From: Paenibacillus sp. V4I3
GTDB taxonomy: Bacteria; Bacillota; Bacilli; Paenibacillales; NBRC-103111
DNA: 64,000 nt
Direction: 5' to 3'
NCBI RefSeq assembly: GCF_030817215.1
Contig: NZ_JAUSZA010000001.1
Location: forward strand, 4,066,501 to 4,130,500
Shown one piece after another: positions 34,550-43,461 of the stretch. Each line of letters begins with the position of its first letter. Position 1 is the stretch's first letter. The notes under the pieces are model-generated. The model had not been told where the DNA came from and made no database searches. It saw nothing but the letters and a program-made list of their open reading frames with translations. Made by a program: the position numbers and the translations under genes.

Positions 34550-35083
34550 ATGAAATGGTCGATGCGTATTGTGATAACGTTAGGTCTATCTATTATTATG
34601 GTCGTCTGTCTATCTGTACTTCCAAAGATGGATCGTTCCACGGGGTTAGGGTCGCCTTATAATTGGTCAAGCAATCGTGCAGGAGAGCTCACAAATAATA
34701 ATATGGTTGATTTACTGGTGCAAGTCCCACTTCAGCTGCGGATTCGCAAAGTCGAGCTGAGCAACTCCCGCATGTCTCTTGATTTGAGCTTACCGAAAAA
34801 CGCGGATTCAGCAGCCGTCTATCGAGATTTGTACACAATCGCACAAACCATGATAACGAAAACGAAAAATGTAAATCAAATTTGGGTTCGTGTCATCGAT
34901 TATTCGGGTGTTACAGATTCAACATCTACACAGCTTGTGCTAGCGATGGTTGCAGAGCGCGAATATGGGAAGGATATGGAGAAGAATGCGAATGAACTCA
35001 GCCTTATTCAACTGGAGCAGCAATTACAAAACCGTTTTCGTATCACATACACCTCGAAATGGCAGCAAAGATATCCCTTATAA
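34550..35083 (+). CDS. Hypothetical membrane-anchored protein
   Basis: 177 aa from ATG34550 with a TAGGAGGTG site. An N-terminal signal anchor (about residues 5-24) precedes a soluble domain with mixed helices and strands; there are no Cys in the mature region and no known motif. It lies between mtrB and hepS. I do not recognise it. The upstream in-frame region back to 34517 is unlikely to be coding. Confidence 0.7.
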   Translation: MKWSMRIVITLGLSIIMVVCLSVLPKMDRSTGLGSPYNWSSNRAGELTNNNMVDLLVQVPLQLRIRKVELSNSRMSLDLSLPKNADSAAVYRDLYTIAQTMITKTKNVNQIWVRVIDYSGVTDSTSTQLVLAMVAEREYGKDMEKNANELSLIQLEQQLQNRFRITYTSKWQQRYPL

Positions 35084-35109
35084 TTAAATGTGCTTCTATG
35101 TACGTGTTA

Positions 35110-35118
35110 TGATATAAT
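35110..35118 (+). promoter_or_regulatory. Extended -10 promoter upstream of hepS
   Basis: TGATATAAT, a consensus -10 (35113-35118) with a TGn extension, 62 nt before the hepS start. Confidence 0.45.
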
Positions 35119-35179
35119 GATTTGAATTGAGCATGTTTAGAACATAAATGATTTGGCACACGGTTACGGAGGCTTTTGC

Positions 35180-36046
35180 ATGAATTCTTATCGGATCCCA
35201 GAGATCGCTAAGCAATACACAGAGTATGATATGATTCAAAATCACACAGACTTGCCCGATTTTCCGGAGCTTCGCACACGTCTGTTGTTTGCATTCTTGA
35301 ACGGAAACAGTAAGTTTAGTTCTTCAAGCGAGTTGTATACGCTAGCTACGTCGCTTGTTCAACTTGCACTCGATACCCATGATTTGGTTACAGCTTCCAA
35401 TGATGTCAAAGAGAAAAAGGCAGCAAGATCAAGACAGCTAAAAGTTCTTGCAGGGGATTATTTCAGTTCCCGCTTTTACAATCTCCTTGCTCAGGCAGGC
35501 CAGATCGAGATGATTAAACAGTTGTCGAATGCAATCTGTGAAGTCAACCGTCTCAAGATGAATATCTACATGAAAATGAAGCAATTGAAATTGACGGCAG
35601 AAGATTACATCCACCTAACCGTGGAAATTAAATCTCAGCTGTTTTTGTCTTTCTCTGAATTTATGTCTGAGGTCTATGACCAAGCATGGCCTGATATTCT
35701 GAGAAGTTATGCAAAGTGTGAGGTTATATTTGAAGAGATTTTCCGCGTCGAATCTGCAGCGAATTTCAGGGACAGCTGGGGATTCTGGCACATTCTGCAG
35801 CATGGTACGAAAGAAGAACGGAAGCAGCTGCATGCGGAAGAGTCCGATCAAGCCAGACTTCGTACGCTCATTCATAAATATAATATTACTTCGCAGCTGT
35901 ATCAGATGCTGGACTCCCATACTAAGCAATTACAGTCCAAAGTACAGCAACTTGAATCGGATAAACTAATAAGTGAACTGTTTCACATTGGGGAGCCGTT
36001 TCTTCGATTCTCAGCGAAGCAGCCCAAAGTGCTAGAAGAAATTTGA
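35180..36046 (+). CDS. hepS: Heptaprenyl diphosphate synthase component 1
   Basis: Non-catalytic subunit that pairs with HepT to make the C35 menaquinone side chain. 288 aa from ATG35180 (TTACGGAGG site), all helical, without DDxxD motifs, as expected for this subunit. Residues 35-75 (FLNGNSKFSSSSELYTLATS) resemble HepS. It stands directly before menG as in B. subtilis. Confidence 0.88.
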   Translation: MNSYRIPEIAKQYTEYDMIQNHTDLPDFPELRTRLLFAFLNGNSKFSSSSELYTLATSLVQLALDTHDLVTASNDVKEKKAARSRQLKVLAGDYFSSRFYNLLAQAGQIEMIKQLSNAICEVNRLKMNIYMKMKQLKLTAEDYIHLTVEIKSQLFLSFSEFMSEVYDQAWPDILRSYAKCEVIFEEIFRVESAANFRDSWGFWHILQHGTKEERKQLHAEESDQARLRTLIHKYNITSQLYQMLDSHTKQLQSKVQQLESDKLISELFHIGEPFLRFSAKQPKVLEEI

Positions 36047-36059
36047 GGTGACATCCAAG

Positions 36060-36815
36060 ATGAATATGACAAAAACAAATAGCAAAACGAATACAACCAA
36101 AACCAAAGAAGAATTCGTTCACTCTGTCTTTGAAAGTATTGCACCCAAATATGACCTTATGAACAGTATCCTAAGCTTCCGTAGGCATAAAGCATGGCGT
36201 AAATTCACAATGAAGAAGATGAATGTGCAGCCTGGAGAGACAGCTATTGATCTGTGCTGTGGCACATGTGACTGGACGATCAGTCTTGCTCAGGCGAGTG
36301 GAAGCGGAAAGATGGTTGGGCTGGATTTTAGCCAAAACATGCTGGATTACGGTGCAGTGAAAATCAAGCAGCTTCACTTGGATCAGCAGATTGAGCTAAT
36401 TCAAGGTAATGCGATGAGTCTTCCGTTTGACGACAATACGTTTGATTACGCAACGATCGGATTTGCCCTTCGTAATGTTCCCGATTTGGAGCAGGTCATC
36501 CGTGAAATGCAGCGTGTCGTTAAGCCAGGAGGGCTAGTTGTGTCTTTAGAGCTCTCTAAGCCAACTTGGCAGCCATTCAAGTCCATTTATTATTTTTATT
36601 TTCAGCGTGTACTACCTTTTTTGGGCAAGCTAATAGTAAAGAAGTACGAGCAGTACAAGTGGCTGCCGGAATCATTAATCCATTTTCCAGATCATAAACA
36701 GTTAGCCGCTATTTTTACGAACCAAGGATTGGAACATGTACAGGCGCACCCATTAACAGGTGGGGTTGCAGCATTGCATATAGGAACCAAGGGGAAAACG
36801 AAATCAGGAGTGTAG
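36060..36815 (+). CDS. menG: Demethylmenaquinone methyltransferase
   Basis: SAM-dependent C-methylation of demethylmenaquinone, last step of menaquinone synthesis. 251 aa from ATG36060 (TTGAGGTG site). Class I methyltransferase motif I reads AIDLCCGTCDWTISLA, with later GNAMSLPFDDNTFDYATIGF and RVVKPGG. The N-terminal KAWRKFTM is typical of UbiE/MenG. Confidence 0.95.
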   Translation: MNMTKTNSKTNTTKTKEEFVHSVFESIAPKYDLMNSILSFRRHKAWRKFTMKKMNVQPGETAIDLCCGTCDWTISLAQASGSGKMVGLDFSQNMLDYGAVKIKQLHLDQQIELIQGNAMSLPFDDNTFDYATIGFALRNVPDLEQVIREMQRVVKPGGLVVSLELSKPTWQPFKSIYYFYFQRVLPFLGKLIVKKYEQYKWLPESLIHFPDHKQLAAIFTNQGLEHVQAHPLTGGVAALHIGTKGKTKSGV

Positions 36816-36822
36816 TCAGCAT

Positions 36823-37698
36823 ATGTTTACTAAATTGAAAATATTTTTGGAAATGATTAAATTTGAGCACAGTGTGTTTGCATTGCCTTTTGCGTTCATG
36901 GGAGCAATTCTAGGCTCAGTCGTATTAAATGGACATCTGCCTAGCTGGGCCCAGATCGGTTGGATAACACTAGCTATGGTTGGAGCGAGAACAGCAGCGA
37001 TGGCCTTGAATCGTGTGATTGATAAAGCCATTGATAAAAGAAATCCAAGGACGGAGAATCGAGCCATTCCCGCGGGGCTTATCTCCATTCAGCAGGTTAT
37101 TATTTATATTATTATTTCGTTTGCAATGCTTTTCTGGGCAACCTCAAATTTAAGCTCTTTATCCATGAAACTGCTGCCAATTGCAGTGTTTTTTCTTGTC
37201 TTTTACTCATACACCAAAAGATTTACATGGACTTGCCACTTTGTCTTAGGTTTGACATTAGGGTTAGCTCCACTTGGGGGCTGGGTTGCCGTAACCGGTC
37301 AATTTACATGGTCTTCTATTATTTTTTACTTGACGGTAGTATGTTGGAGCGCTGGTTTCGATCTGATTTATGCTTGTCAAGATGCCGAGTTTGATCGGAA
37401 TGAAGGTCTGCATTCCTTACCAAGCCGATTCGGGATCAAGGCTGCCTTGAATACCGCTCGTGTCCTACATGTTCTTACGGCCGTTGGTTTAGTCACTTTG
37501 TTTTTCATCACACATTTGAGTTGGTTCTATTTAATTGGCCTCGTTATCGCTTATTTTATTTTGTATAAAGAACATAGACTTGTCTCACCGCAAGACTTGT
37601 CCAAATTGAATACAGCGTTTTTCACGATGAACGGTGTACTGAGCCTAGTGATGTTTGCTTTCACGTTACTTGATGTGCTTGTGAGTCAGCATTCATGA
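36823..37698 (+). CDS. mqnP: UbiA-type prenyltransferase, probable MqnP
   Basis: 291-aa membrane prenyltransferase with about eight or nine segments. The two Asp-rich motifs are NRVIDKAID (NxxxDxxxD) and DAEFD (DxxxD). Its place next to ubiX and mqnA points to attachment of the heptaprenyl chain in the futalosine menaquinone pathway, rather than to 4-hydroxybenzoate in ubiquinone synthesis. It overlaps ubiX by 4 bp. Confidence 0.9.
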   Translation: MFTKLKIFLEMIKFEHSVFALPFAFMGAILGSVVLNGHLPSWAQIGWITLAMVGARTAAMALNRVIDKAIDKRNPRTENRAIPAGLISIQQVIIYIIISFAMLFWATSNLSSLSMKLLPIAVFFLVFYSYTKRFTWTCHFVLGLTLGLAPLGGWVAVTGQFTWSSIIFYLTVVCWSAGFDLIYACQDAEFDRNEGLHSLPSRFGIKAALNTARVLHVLTAVGLVTLFFITHLSWFYLIGLVIAYFILYKEHRLVSPQDLSKLNTAFFTMNGVLSLVMFAFTLLDVLVSQHS

Positions 37699-38306
37699 GC
37701 GGTAACTGGGTAGTAGGAATCACTGGAGCTAGTGGTGCAATCTATGGCGTGCGGCTCAGCCAAGTGCTGCTGGATCAAGGTTTACGCGTACATCTAATCG
37801 TTACGGATGCAGGCTGGAGAGTGCTGCATGATGAATTGGATTGGAACGTAAGTAAACGCCAAGAAATGCTGCAGGAACATTTTGGCGGACGCGCTGGTTC
37901 CTTTGACTATCATCCAATTGCTGATATTGGGGCAACCGTGGCCAGTGGATCTTTTCGGACCAAGGGTATGGTTGTTATTCCTTGCTCAATGGGAACTTTA
38001 TCAGGGATCGCTCATGGTTCATCTGATAATTTATTGGAGCGAACAGCGGATGTCATGCTCAAAGAAGGAAGAAAATTAATCCTGGTTCCAAGGGAAACGC
38101 CATTACACGCCATACATTTGGAGAACATGTTGACCTTGTCGAGAATGGGCGTGCGCATGCTTCCAGCTATGCCGGCCTTTTATAATCGTCCGCGCTCAAT
38201 CGATGAGATGGTCGATTTTTTGGTGGGTAAAGTGCTGGATAGCATGGACATTGAACATTCCTTGTACCGAAGATGGGGAGATAACAATGAGCAACCTAGA
38301 CCCTAA
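37695..38306 (+). CDS. ubiX: Flavin prenyltransferase, UbiX family
   Basis: Makes prenylated FMN, the cofactor of UbiD-type decarboxylases. 203 aa with the flavoprotein motif GITGASGAIYGVRL, SMGTLSGIAHG, and VPRETPLHAIHLENML. In a futalosine cluster it would supply the cofactor for the 6-amino-6-carboxy naphthoate decarboxylase step. Its last 20 bp overlap mqnA. Confidence 0.93.
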   Translation: MSGNWVVGITGASGAIYGVRLSQVLLDQGLRVHLIVTDAGWRVLHDELDWNVSKRQEMLQEHFGGRAGSFDYHPIADIGATVASGSFRTKGMVVIPCSMGTLSGIAHGSSDNLLERTADVMLKEGRKLILVPRETPLHAIHLENMLTLSRMGVRMLPAMPAFYNRPRSIDEMVDFLVGKVLDSMDIEHSLYRRWGDNNEQPRP

Positions 38307-39150
38307 AATACGAATTGGCCGGATTAATTATACAAACGTTTGGCCGATCTACTATTACTTTCCCGAACTTATGAGTAGCTCTGAGGTCGACATTATTGAA
38401 CAAGTCCCAACCTCACTTAATCAAGAAATGGCTGCTGGGAACATCGATATGGGGCCCATTTCTTCCTTTGCTTACGGAGAATCCTTTGAAAATTACGTGC
38501 TGTACCCGGATCTTTCAGTTAGCGCTTATGGAGAAGTGAATTCCATACTGTTGTTCCATGAAAAGCCGTTACGCGAAATTGCGAATGGTCATATTGTGTT
38601 GCCAACAACCTCAGCTACGTCGGTGAACTTACTCAAAATCATTCTCCAAAAGTTCTATAATGGGAATCCGACTTATGAATATGCGAAACCCAATTTAGAA
38701 GAGATGATGGAAAAAGCAGACGGCGCTTTATTGATCGGAGACGATGCGATTAAAGAGAGTTGGCGCAATAAAACGTATATGATTACAGATCTTGGGCAAG
38801 AATGGGCCAAATGGACAGGACAGTGGATGTCATTTGCCGTATGGGCGATTCGTAAAGAGACAACCCAGAAGTATCCGGAACTAGTTGCAGCGGCTTTTGA
38901 GGCCTTCATGGCTAGTAAAGCCAAGGCACACAGAAATCCGGAAGAGATGATACGCGAGGCACAAAGTACGGTAGGTGGGACATCTCCATTTTGGCATCAT
39001 TATTTTCATACGCTATGTTATGATTTTGGATCGGAACAATGGGAAGGTCTTGCTACGTATTACAAGTACTGCTATGAGCTTGGTTTCCTGCCGAAACCGG
39101 TTAGCATTGGGTTATGGTCAGAGAAAAAGAACGCACGGGTGACGGAATGA
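38287..39150 (+). CDS. mqnA: Chorismate dehydratase MqnA
   Basis: First committed step of the futalosine pathway: dehydration of chorismate to 3-enolpyruvylbenzoate. 287 aa, periplasmic-binding-protein fold; motifs RIGRINYTNVWPIYY and GPISSFAYGE are characteristic. ATG38287 has a GATGGGGAG site; the in-frame extension back to 38203 lies inside ubiX and is rejected. hepT starts in its stop (ATGA). Confidence 0.95.
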   Translation: MSNLDPKIRIGRINYTNVWPIYYYFPELMSSSEVDIIEQVPTSLNQEMAAGNIDMGPISSFAYGESFENYVLYPDLSVSAYGEVNSILLFHEKPLREIANGHIVLPTTSATSVNLLKIILQKFYNGNPTYEYAKPNLEEMMEKADGALLIGDDAIKESWRNKTYMITDLGQEWAKWTGQWMSFAVWAIRKETTQKYPELVAAAFEAFMASKAKAHRNPEEMIREAQSTVGGTSPFWHHYFHTLCYDFGSEQWEGLATYYKYCYELGFLPKPVSIGLWSEKKNARVTE

Positions 39151-40124
39151 AAAATTTAATGGAAATCTATACGAGAAAGAAAAAAGATATAGCTGCAATT
39201 GAAAAAGAGCTCGAGGAAAGCGTCTATACAGATCATGCGATGCTTCGAGAAACTTCAATGCACTTACTGAAAGCGGGAGGGAAACGGATTCGCCCCGTCT
39301 TTGTTCTGCTTTCTGGCGAGTTTGGGAGCTATCAGCTCCAAACGATGAAGCACGTCGCTGTACCGCTCGAGCTCATTCATATGGCATCGCTTGTTCATGA
39401 TGATGTGATTGACGATGCAAACACTAGACGCGGACAATTGACGGTCCGATCCAAATGGGATAATCGGATTGCTATGTTCACAGGAGATTATATTTTTGCC
39501 AAAGCTTTAGGAGTCATAACCCAAATTCATAAGCCAGCAGTCCATCAAATTATGTCTAAAGCCATCGTAGAGATGTCAATTGGGGAAATGGAACAAATTC
39601 GTTTCTTTTTCCAATCAGAGCAAACAATTCGAGATTATCTATTACGGATTAGACGTAAAACGGCTCTTCTAATTGCCATTTCATGCCAACTAGGGGCGAT
39701 GGCGGCGGATGCACCCGACTGGGTAAGCAGCAAGCTGTATGCTTTTGGCTATAACATAGGTATGGTGTTTCAAATACGGGATGATATTCTGGATTTAATC
39801 GGTACAGAAAAGCAAATAGGGAAACCGCCGGGCAGCGATGTCAAACAAGGAAACATAACGCTACCTGTCCTGCTCGCGATGCAGGATCCATCCTTGAAGC
39901 CGCTCATTTTGTCTGAATTAGACCGTATACATAAGCTGGATGGACAAACGGATGTAAGTCGATTCTTGGATATGATCCGTGGCAGTGAAGGCATAGATAA
40001 AGCTGAGGTACTTTCTCAGAAGTATCTTGATAAGGCAATAGCTTCTCTGGACAAGCTGCCAAATGTTCAAGCCAAGAAAGATCTCATTGAAATTGCACAT
40101 TTTATCGGAAATCGTTCTTATTAA
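39147..40124 (+). CDS. hepT: Heptaprenyl diphosphate synthase component 2
   Basis: Catalytic trans-prenyltransferase subunit. 325 aa from ATG39147, which overlaps the mqnA stop. The first Asp-rich motif is LVHDDVIDDANTRRG, the second QIRDDILDLIG, with GKRIRP for pyrophosphate binding. In B. subtilis hepT follows menG directly; here mqnP, ubiX and mqnA are inserted between them. Confidence 0.96.
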   Translation: MKNLMEIYTRKKKDIAAIEKELEESVYTDHAMLRETSMHLLKAGGKRIRPVFVLLSGEFGSYQLQTMKHVAVPLELIHMASLVHDDVIDDANTRRGQLTVRSKWDNRIAMFTGDYIFAKALGVITQIHKPAVHQIMSKAIVEMSIGEMEQIRFFFQSEQTIRDYLLRIRRKTALLIAISCQLGAMAADAPDWVSSKLYAFGYNIGMVFQIRDDILDLIGTEKQIGKPPGSDVKQGNITLPVLLAMQDPSLKPLILSELDRIHKLDGQTDVSRFLDMIRGSEGIDKAEVLSQKYLDKAIASLDKLPNVQAKKDLIEIAHFIGNRSY

Positions 40125-40140
40125 TGTATTGTTCTTCGAT

Positions 40141-40169
40141 TTGAGAAAAGCTGCCAAAAAGTGTAAACT
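40141..40169 (+). promoter_or_regulatory. Likely sigma-A promoter of ndk
   Basis: TTGAGA (40141-40146), 17 nt, TAAACT (40164-40169), about 80 nt before the ndk start. Confidence 0.45.
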
Positions 40170-40247
40170 AGTGGAGAATACATAGATTGAACCTAAGTAA
40201 GTTTATGCACAAGTTTTCTTACGGAAACTATAAGGAGGAGTCCTTAC

Positions 40248-40691
40248 ATGGAAAAAACATTCTTGATGGTTAAACCGGATGGCGTACAACGCGGCCTTGT
40301 AGGCGAAATCGTAAAACGCTTTGAACAGAAGGGCTTTCAATTAATCGGCAGCAAGCTAACTGTTATTTCAAGGGAGCAAGCCGAACTTCACTATGCGGAG
40401 CATAAAGGTAAAGATTTTTTCGAAAGACTTGTAACGTTTATTACGTCTGGACCTGTATTCGCGATGGTATGGCAAGGGGATCAAGTCATTCCATTATCCC
40501 GAACGATGATTGGGAAAACGAATTCTCTTGAAGCATCACCGGGAACAATACGTGGTGACTTTGCCGTTCATACGCATTTAAATCTCATTCATGGTTCGGA
40601 TTCACCTGAAAGCGCTGAGCGCGAAATTAGCAATTTCTTTAAATCGGACGAGCTTTTTGAATATATTAAAGTCATTCAGCAATGGATCTAG
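40248..40691 (+). CDS. ndk: Nucleoside diphosphate kinase
   Basis: 147 aa. Transfers the gamma phosphate between NTPs and NDPs through the active-site His in [14 protein letters not shown] terminus [16 protein letters not shown] is typical. AAGGAGGAG site before ATG40248. Confidence 0.97.
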   Translation: MEKTFLMVKPDGVQRGLVGEIVKRFEQKGFQLIGSKLTVISREQAELHYAEHKGKDFFERLVTFITSGPVFAMVWQGDQVIPLSRTMIGKTNSLEASPGTIRGDFAVHTHLNLIHGSDSPESAEREISNFFKSDELFEYIKVIQQWI

Positions 40692-40702
40692 TTCAAAAAA
40701 AC

Positions 40703-40741
40703 AAAGAACCTGACATCTAAACGGATGCGGGTTCTTTTTTT
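40703..40741 (+). terminator. ndk terminator
   Basis: AAAGAACC (40703-40710) and GGTTCTTT (40730-40737), with inner CATC/GATG, then a T run. Confidence 0.85.
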
Positions 40742-40796
40742 GTCGTATTATAAAGGATTTTGGTATTTGCTTACAGAATGTATGTTACTCCAGGAT

Positions 40797-40872
40797 AAAC
40801 GACTTCGTCGTCCCTAGGGACGAGCGCGTTTGTCAAGGTTGATGCGAAGCAAAAGTATAAAACGTATACTTT
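40797..40872 (+). repeat. Two hairpins upstream of cheR
   Basis: Hairpin 1: palindrome TCGTCCCTAGGGACGA (40808-40823), extended by AAACG/CGTTT (40797-40801, 40827-40831). Hairpin 2: AAAGTATA (40852-40859) with TATACTTT (40865-40872). The second is flanked by GATGC and CTTA as in the SD-proximal repeats elsewhere, but it does not abut a ribosome binding site. Confidence 0.55.
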
Positions 40873-40908
40873 CTTATCAACAGAAATTGACCAAGGTGGG
40901 TGGACAGC

Positions 40909-41691
40909 ATGGAAGATCAAGATTTTTTGTTATTTATAAAAAAAGTAAAAGAACACACGTCCATTGATCTTGCTCTTTATAAAGAAGCGCAAATGAAAAG
41001 ACGTCTAACAACTCTACGGATGAAGCGTGGTTATAATACGTTCGTCGCTTTTTTTGATGCGATGATGAAGGATAAAGAGCTATTCTATGAATTTTTGGAT
41101 CGTATGACGATTAATGTCTCTGAGTTTTGGAGGAATCCGAATCGTTGGGAGCTTGTTGAGCAGAAATTTGTACCCGAGATGTTGAAGAAGAACCGACGCT
41201 TGAAAGTATGGAGTGCGGCTTGTTCTACGGGGGAAGAGCCTTATACACTAGCGATGATTTTGGCAGAACAGGGAGCACTTAATGAAGCTCATTTACATGC
41301 GACGGATATTGATGATGGCGCCTTGGAAAAAGCACGCAAAGCGATCTACCTCGATCGTTCATTGCGAGATGTGCCTGAAAAGTATGCGAAGAAATATTTC
41401 CGACAAGAACAATTGATGTATCATATTACGGACGATCTGAAAAAATCCATTAAATTTCAAAAGCAAAACCTGCTTGTTGATACATTTGATACCGGCTATG
41501 ATCTCATCGTTTGCCGCAATGTGATCATTTATTTTACGGAAGAAGCAAAGCATGTCCTGTACCAAAAATTTTCAAAAGCATTGAAACCAGGTGGATTATT
41601 GTTTGTTGGTTCTACAGAGCAAATTTTCTCCCCAGGGCAGTATGAGCTAGAACCGGCTGATACTTTCTTTTATCGCAAAAAGGGTGTATAA
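40909..41691 (+). CDS. cheR: Chemotaxis protein methyltransferase CheR
   Basis: SAM-dependent methylation of glutamates in chemoreceptors. 260 aa from ATG40909 (AAGGTGGGTGG site), with the N-terminal helical domain (about 1-75, including RRLTTLRMKRGYNTF) and the methyltransferase domain (KVWSAACSTGEEPYTLAM; CRNVIIYFTEEAK). The position after ndk is as in B. subtilis. Confidence 0.96.
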   Translation: MEDQDFLLFIKKVKEHTSIDLALYKEAQMKRRLTTLRMKRGYNTFVAFFDAMMKDKELFYEFLDRMTINVSEFWRNPNRWELVEQKFVPEMLKKNRRLKVWSAACSTGEEPYTLAMILAEQGALNEAHLHATDIDDGALEKARKAIYLDRSLRDVPEKYAKKYFRQEQLMYHITDDLKKSIKFQKQNLLVDTFDTGYDLIVCRNVIIYFTEEAKHVLYQKFSKALKPGGLLFVGSTEQIFSPGQYELEPADTFFYRKKGV

Positions 41692-41764
41692 GATCTTCCA
41701 TATATTCCAATACTAAGATGTAGCAGAAACTTATGCTTATAATCTAGTTTTCACGCTACGGAAA

Positions 41765-41817
41765 TCTCAGTAACGCTTACGATGCAAGTTATTGCTAAGG
41801 CAATAACTCTTAGGAGG
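41765..41817 (+). repeat. SD-proximal hairpin repeat before the 54-aa gene
   Basis: CTCAGTAACGCTTACGATGC, then hairpin AGTTATTGC-TAAG-GCAATAACT (41787-41808), then CT and the ribosome binding site TAGGAGG (41811-41817). The flanks are nearly identical to the gpsA copy, while both hairpin arms differ in a compensating way. Confidence 0.8.
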
Positions 41818-41822
41818 CAATT

Positions 41823-41987
41823 ATGGACAAACGCAAAGTGATTACCGCTTATCGCAGGGGAATGATCTCCATTCAGGAATGTGCGCAGATTTTGGGAGTC
41901 GATTCGTCACAAATCGTGGGTCTCATGAATGATCCACAGCTCTCCGAACTCCCAAGAGTTGTCCAAAAGCAGCCTATGCACGGGTAA
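41823..41987 (+). CDS. Small HTH-like protein, 54 aa
   Basis: 54-aa ORF, ATG41823 to TAA41987, with a TAGGAGG site 5 nt upstream. The segment SIQECAQILGVDSSQIVGLM (about residues 16-35) fits a helix-turn-helix. It is basic at the N terminus and has no other motif. It may be a small DNA-binding regulator between cheR and the aro operon. A terminator follows at 42011. Confidence 0.7.
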   Translation: MDKRKVITAYRRGMISIQECAQILGVDSSQIVGLMNDPQLSELPRVVQKQPMHG

Positions 41988-42010
41988 TCTTTGCTCCTGA
42001 CTAGATGTAG

Positions 42011-42058
42011 ACACGCTCTCACAAAGGGGATTCTCCCTTACGTGCGAAGCGTGTTTTT
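42011..42058 (+). terminator. Terminator after the 54-aa gene
   Basis: ACACGCT (42011-42017) and AGCGTGT (42048-42054) with an inner AAGGG/CCCTT stem, followed by TTTT. Confidence 0.75.
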
Positions 42059-42070
42059 GCGTTTGTGCTG

Positions 42071-42099
42071 TTGCCAAACCCGAGTAGCTATACTATAAT
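42071..42099 (+). promoter_or_regulatory. Sigma-A promoter of the aroC operon
   Basis: TTGCCA (42071-42076), 17 nt, TATAAT (42094-42099). Start near 42106, giving a 190-nt leader that contains the tandem repeats at 42151-42290. Confidence 0.75.
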
Positions 42100-42150
42100 G
42101 ACAAAAGATAATCGCGCGTCAAAGCGCTAAAGTGTTTAAGAAAGCAACTA

Positions 42151-42290
42151 CTCAAAAGCGGATGCTTATGAAGTTAGTATTGCTACGCAAATCTTTATAG
42201 TTAATACTTACGAAGTTAGTATGATTTCGTAATACTCAAAAGTGTATGCTTACGAAGCTAGTGATGCTTCGCAAAACTCATAGGGGGTAA
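42151..42290 (+). repeat. Three tandem SD-proximal repeats in the aroC leader
   Basis: Unit 1 (42151-42200) and unit 3 (42236-42285) are nearly identical 50-nt units (CTCAAAAGYGKATGCTTAYG at the start, CGCAAAWCT near the end). Unit 2 (42201-42235) is shorter. Unit 3 forms CGAAGC-TAGTGAT-GCTTCG, unit 2 forms TTACGAA...TTCGTAA. Unit 3 ends in the aroC ribosome binding site TAGGGGGTAAC. Confidence 0.75.
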
Positions 42291-42296
42291 CAGATT

Positions 42297-43460
42297 GTGA
42301 GATATTTAACAGCAGGTGAAACGCACGGCCCGCAGCTCACTGCGATTATTGAAGGGTTTCCAAGTAATGTAACTCTCAACTTTGAAGATTTGAACTTCCA
42401 ATTGCATAGACGTCAAAAAGGCTATGGTCGCGGTCGTAGGATGCAGATTGAGAAAGATACAGCAACCATTGCAGGCGGAGTGCGCCACGGTAAAACAACA
42501 GGAGCTCCAATCGCGCTTGTTGTTGTTAATAACGACTGGAAGCATTGGACAACGGTAATGGGGATTGAGCCGGTAGAAGAGGATAATGAAGGCAAACGTC
42601 GTGTAAACCGTCCTCGTCCGGGACATGCGGATTTAAACGGTGGCCTCAAATATAATCAAAAAGATTTACGTAACATTCTAGAGCGTTCAAGTGCGCGTGA
42701 AACGACGATGCGTGTAGCTACAGGAGCTGTAGCGCGCCAATTGTTGGCTGAGTTCGGCATTAAAGTGGCAGGACAAGTTATCCGAATCGGTGATGTAGAA
42801 GCAAAGCGTCAAGAACTTCCACTGGATGAGCTTATTCGAATCACGGAAGATTCACCGGTACGTGTGGTTGATAAAGAGGCTGAAGCTCAAATGATCGCCG
42901 CGATCGACGCAGCCAAGGAAGATGGAGATACACTAGGTGGGATCGTTGAAGTTATCATTGAAGGCGTTCCTGTAGGACTTGGCAGCCATGTACAATGGGA
43001 TCGTAAGCTGGATGGTAAAATTGCGCAAGCGGTTCTTTCCATTCAAGCCTTCAAAGGTGTTGAATTCGGAATCGGCTTCGAGGCTGCAGAGCGTAGAGGC
43101 TCCAATGTTCATGATGAGATCTTATACACAAAAGAAGATGGCTTTAGTCGCAGAACGAATCGCGCTGGTGGCTTTGAGGGTGGTATGACAACGGGCGAGC
43201 AAATTATCGTGCGCGGTGTAATGAAACCAATCTCGACTCTCTACAAGCCGCTGCAAAGCGTTGATATTGATACGAAGGAAGTATTCACGGCTCAAGTTGA
43301 GCGTTCTGACACTTGTGCGGTTCCGGCTGCAGGCGTGATTATGGAGAATGTTATTGCTTGGGAAGTAGCGAATGCTTTCTTGGATAAATTCGGCGGCGAC
43401 TCGATTGAGGAAATTCGTGCGAACTTAACCAACTTCTTAGCCCAAGTGGAGAGCTACTAA
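42297..43460 (+). CDS. aroC: Chorismate synthase
   Basis: Last step of the shikimate pathway, EPSP to chorismate, using reduced FMN. 387 aa with N-terminal [20 protein letters not shown], the [12 protein letters not shown] loop, RPGHADLNG, and [16 protein letters not shown]42297 follows TAGGGGGTAAC. Called aroF in B. subtilis. Chorismate is used here by TrpE, AroH and MqnA. Confidence 0.97.
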   Translation: MRYLTAGETHGPQLTAIIEGFPSNVTLNFEDLNFQLHRRQKGYGRGRRMQIEKDTATIAGGVRHGKTTGAPIALVVVNNDWKHWTTVMGIEPVEEDNEGKRRVNRPRPGHADLNGGLKYNQKDLRNILERSSARETTMRVATGAVARQLLAEFGIKVAGQVIRIGDVEAKRQELPLDELIRITEDSPVRVVDKEAEAQMIAAIDAAKEDGDTLGGIVEVIIEGVPVGLGSHVQWDRKLDGKIAQAVLSIQAFKGVEFGIGFEAAERRGSNVHDEILYTKEDGFSRRTNRAGGFEGGMTTGEQIIVRGVMKPISTLYKPLQSVDIDTKEVFTAQVERSDTCAVPAAGVIMENVIAWEVANAFLDKFGGDSIEEIRANLTNFLAQVESY

Positions 43461-43461
43461 T

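Noticed and set aside
42151..42290. CRISPR-like tandem repeats before aroC
   Set aside because: Units are contiguous with no unique spacers, differ in length, and no cas genes are present.
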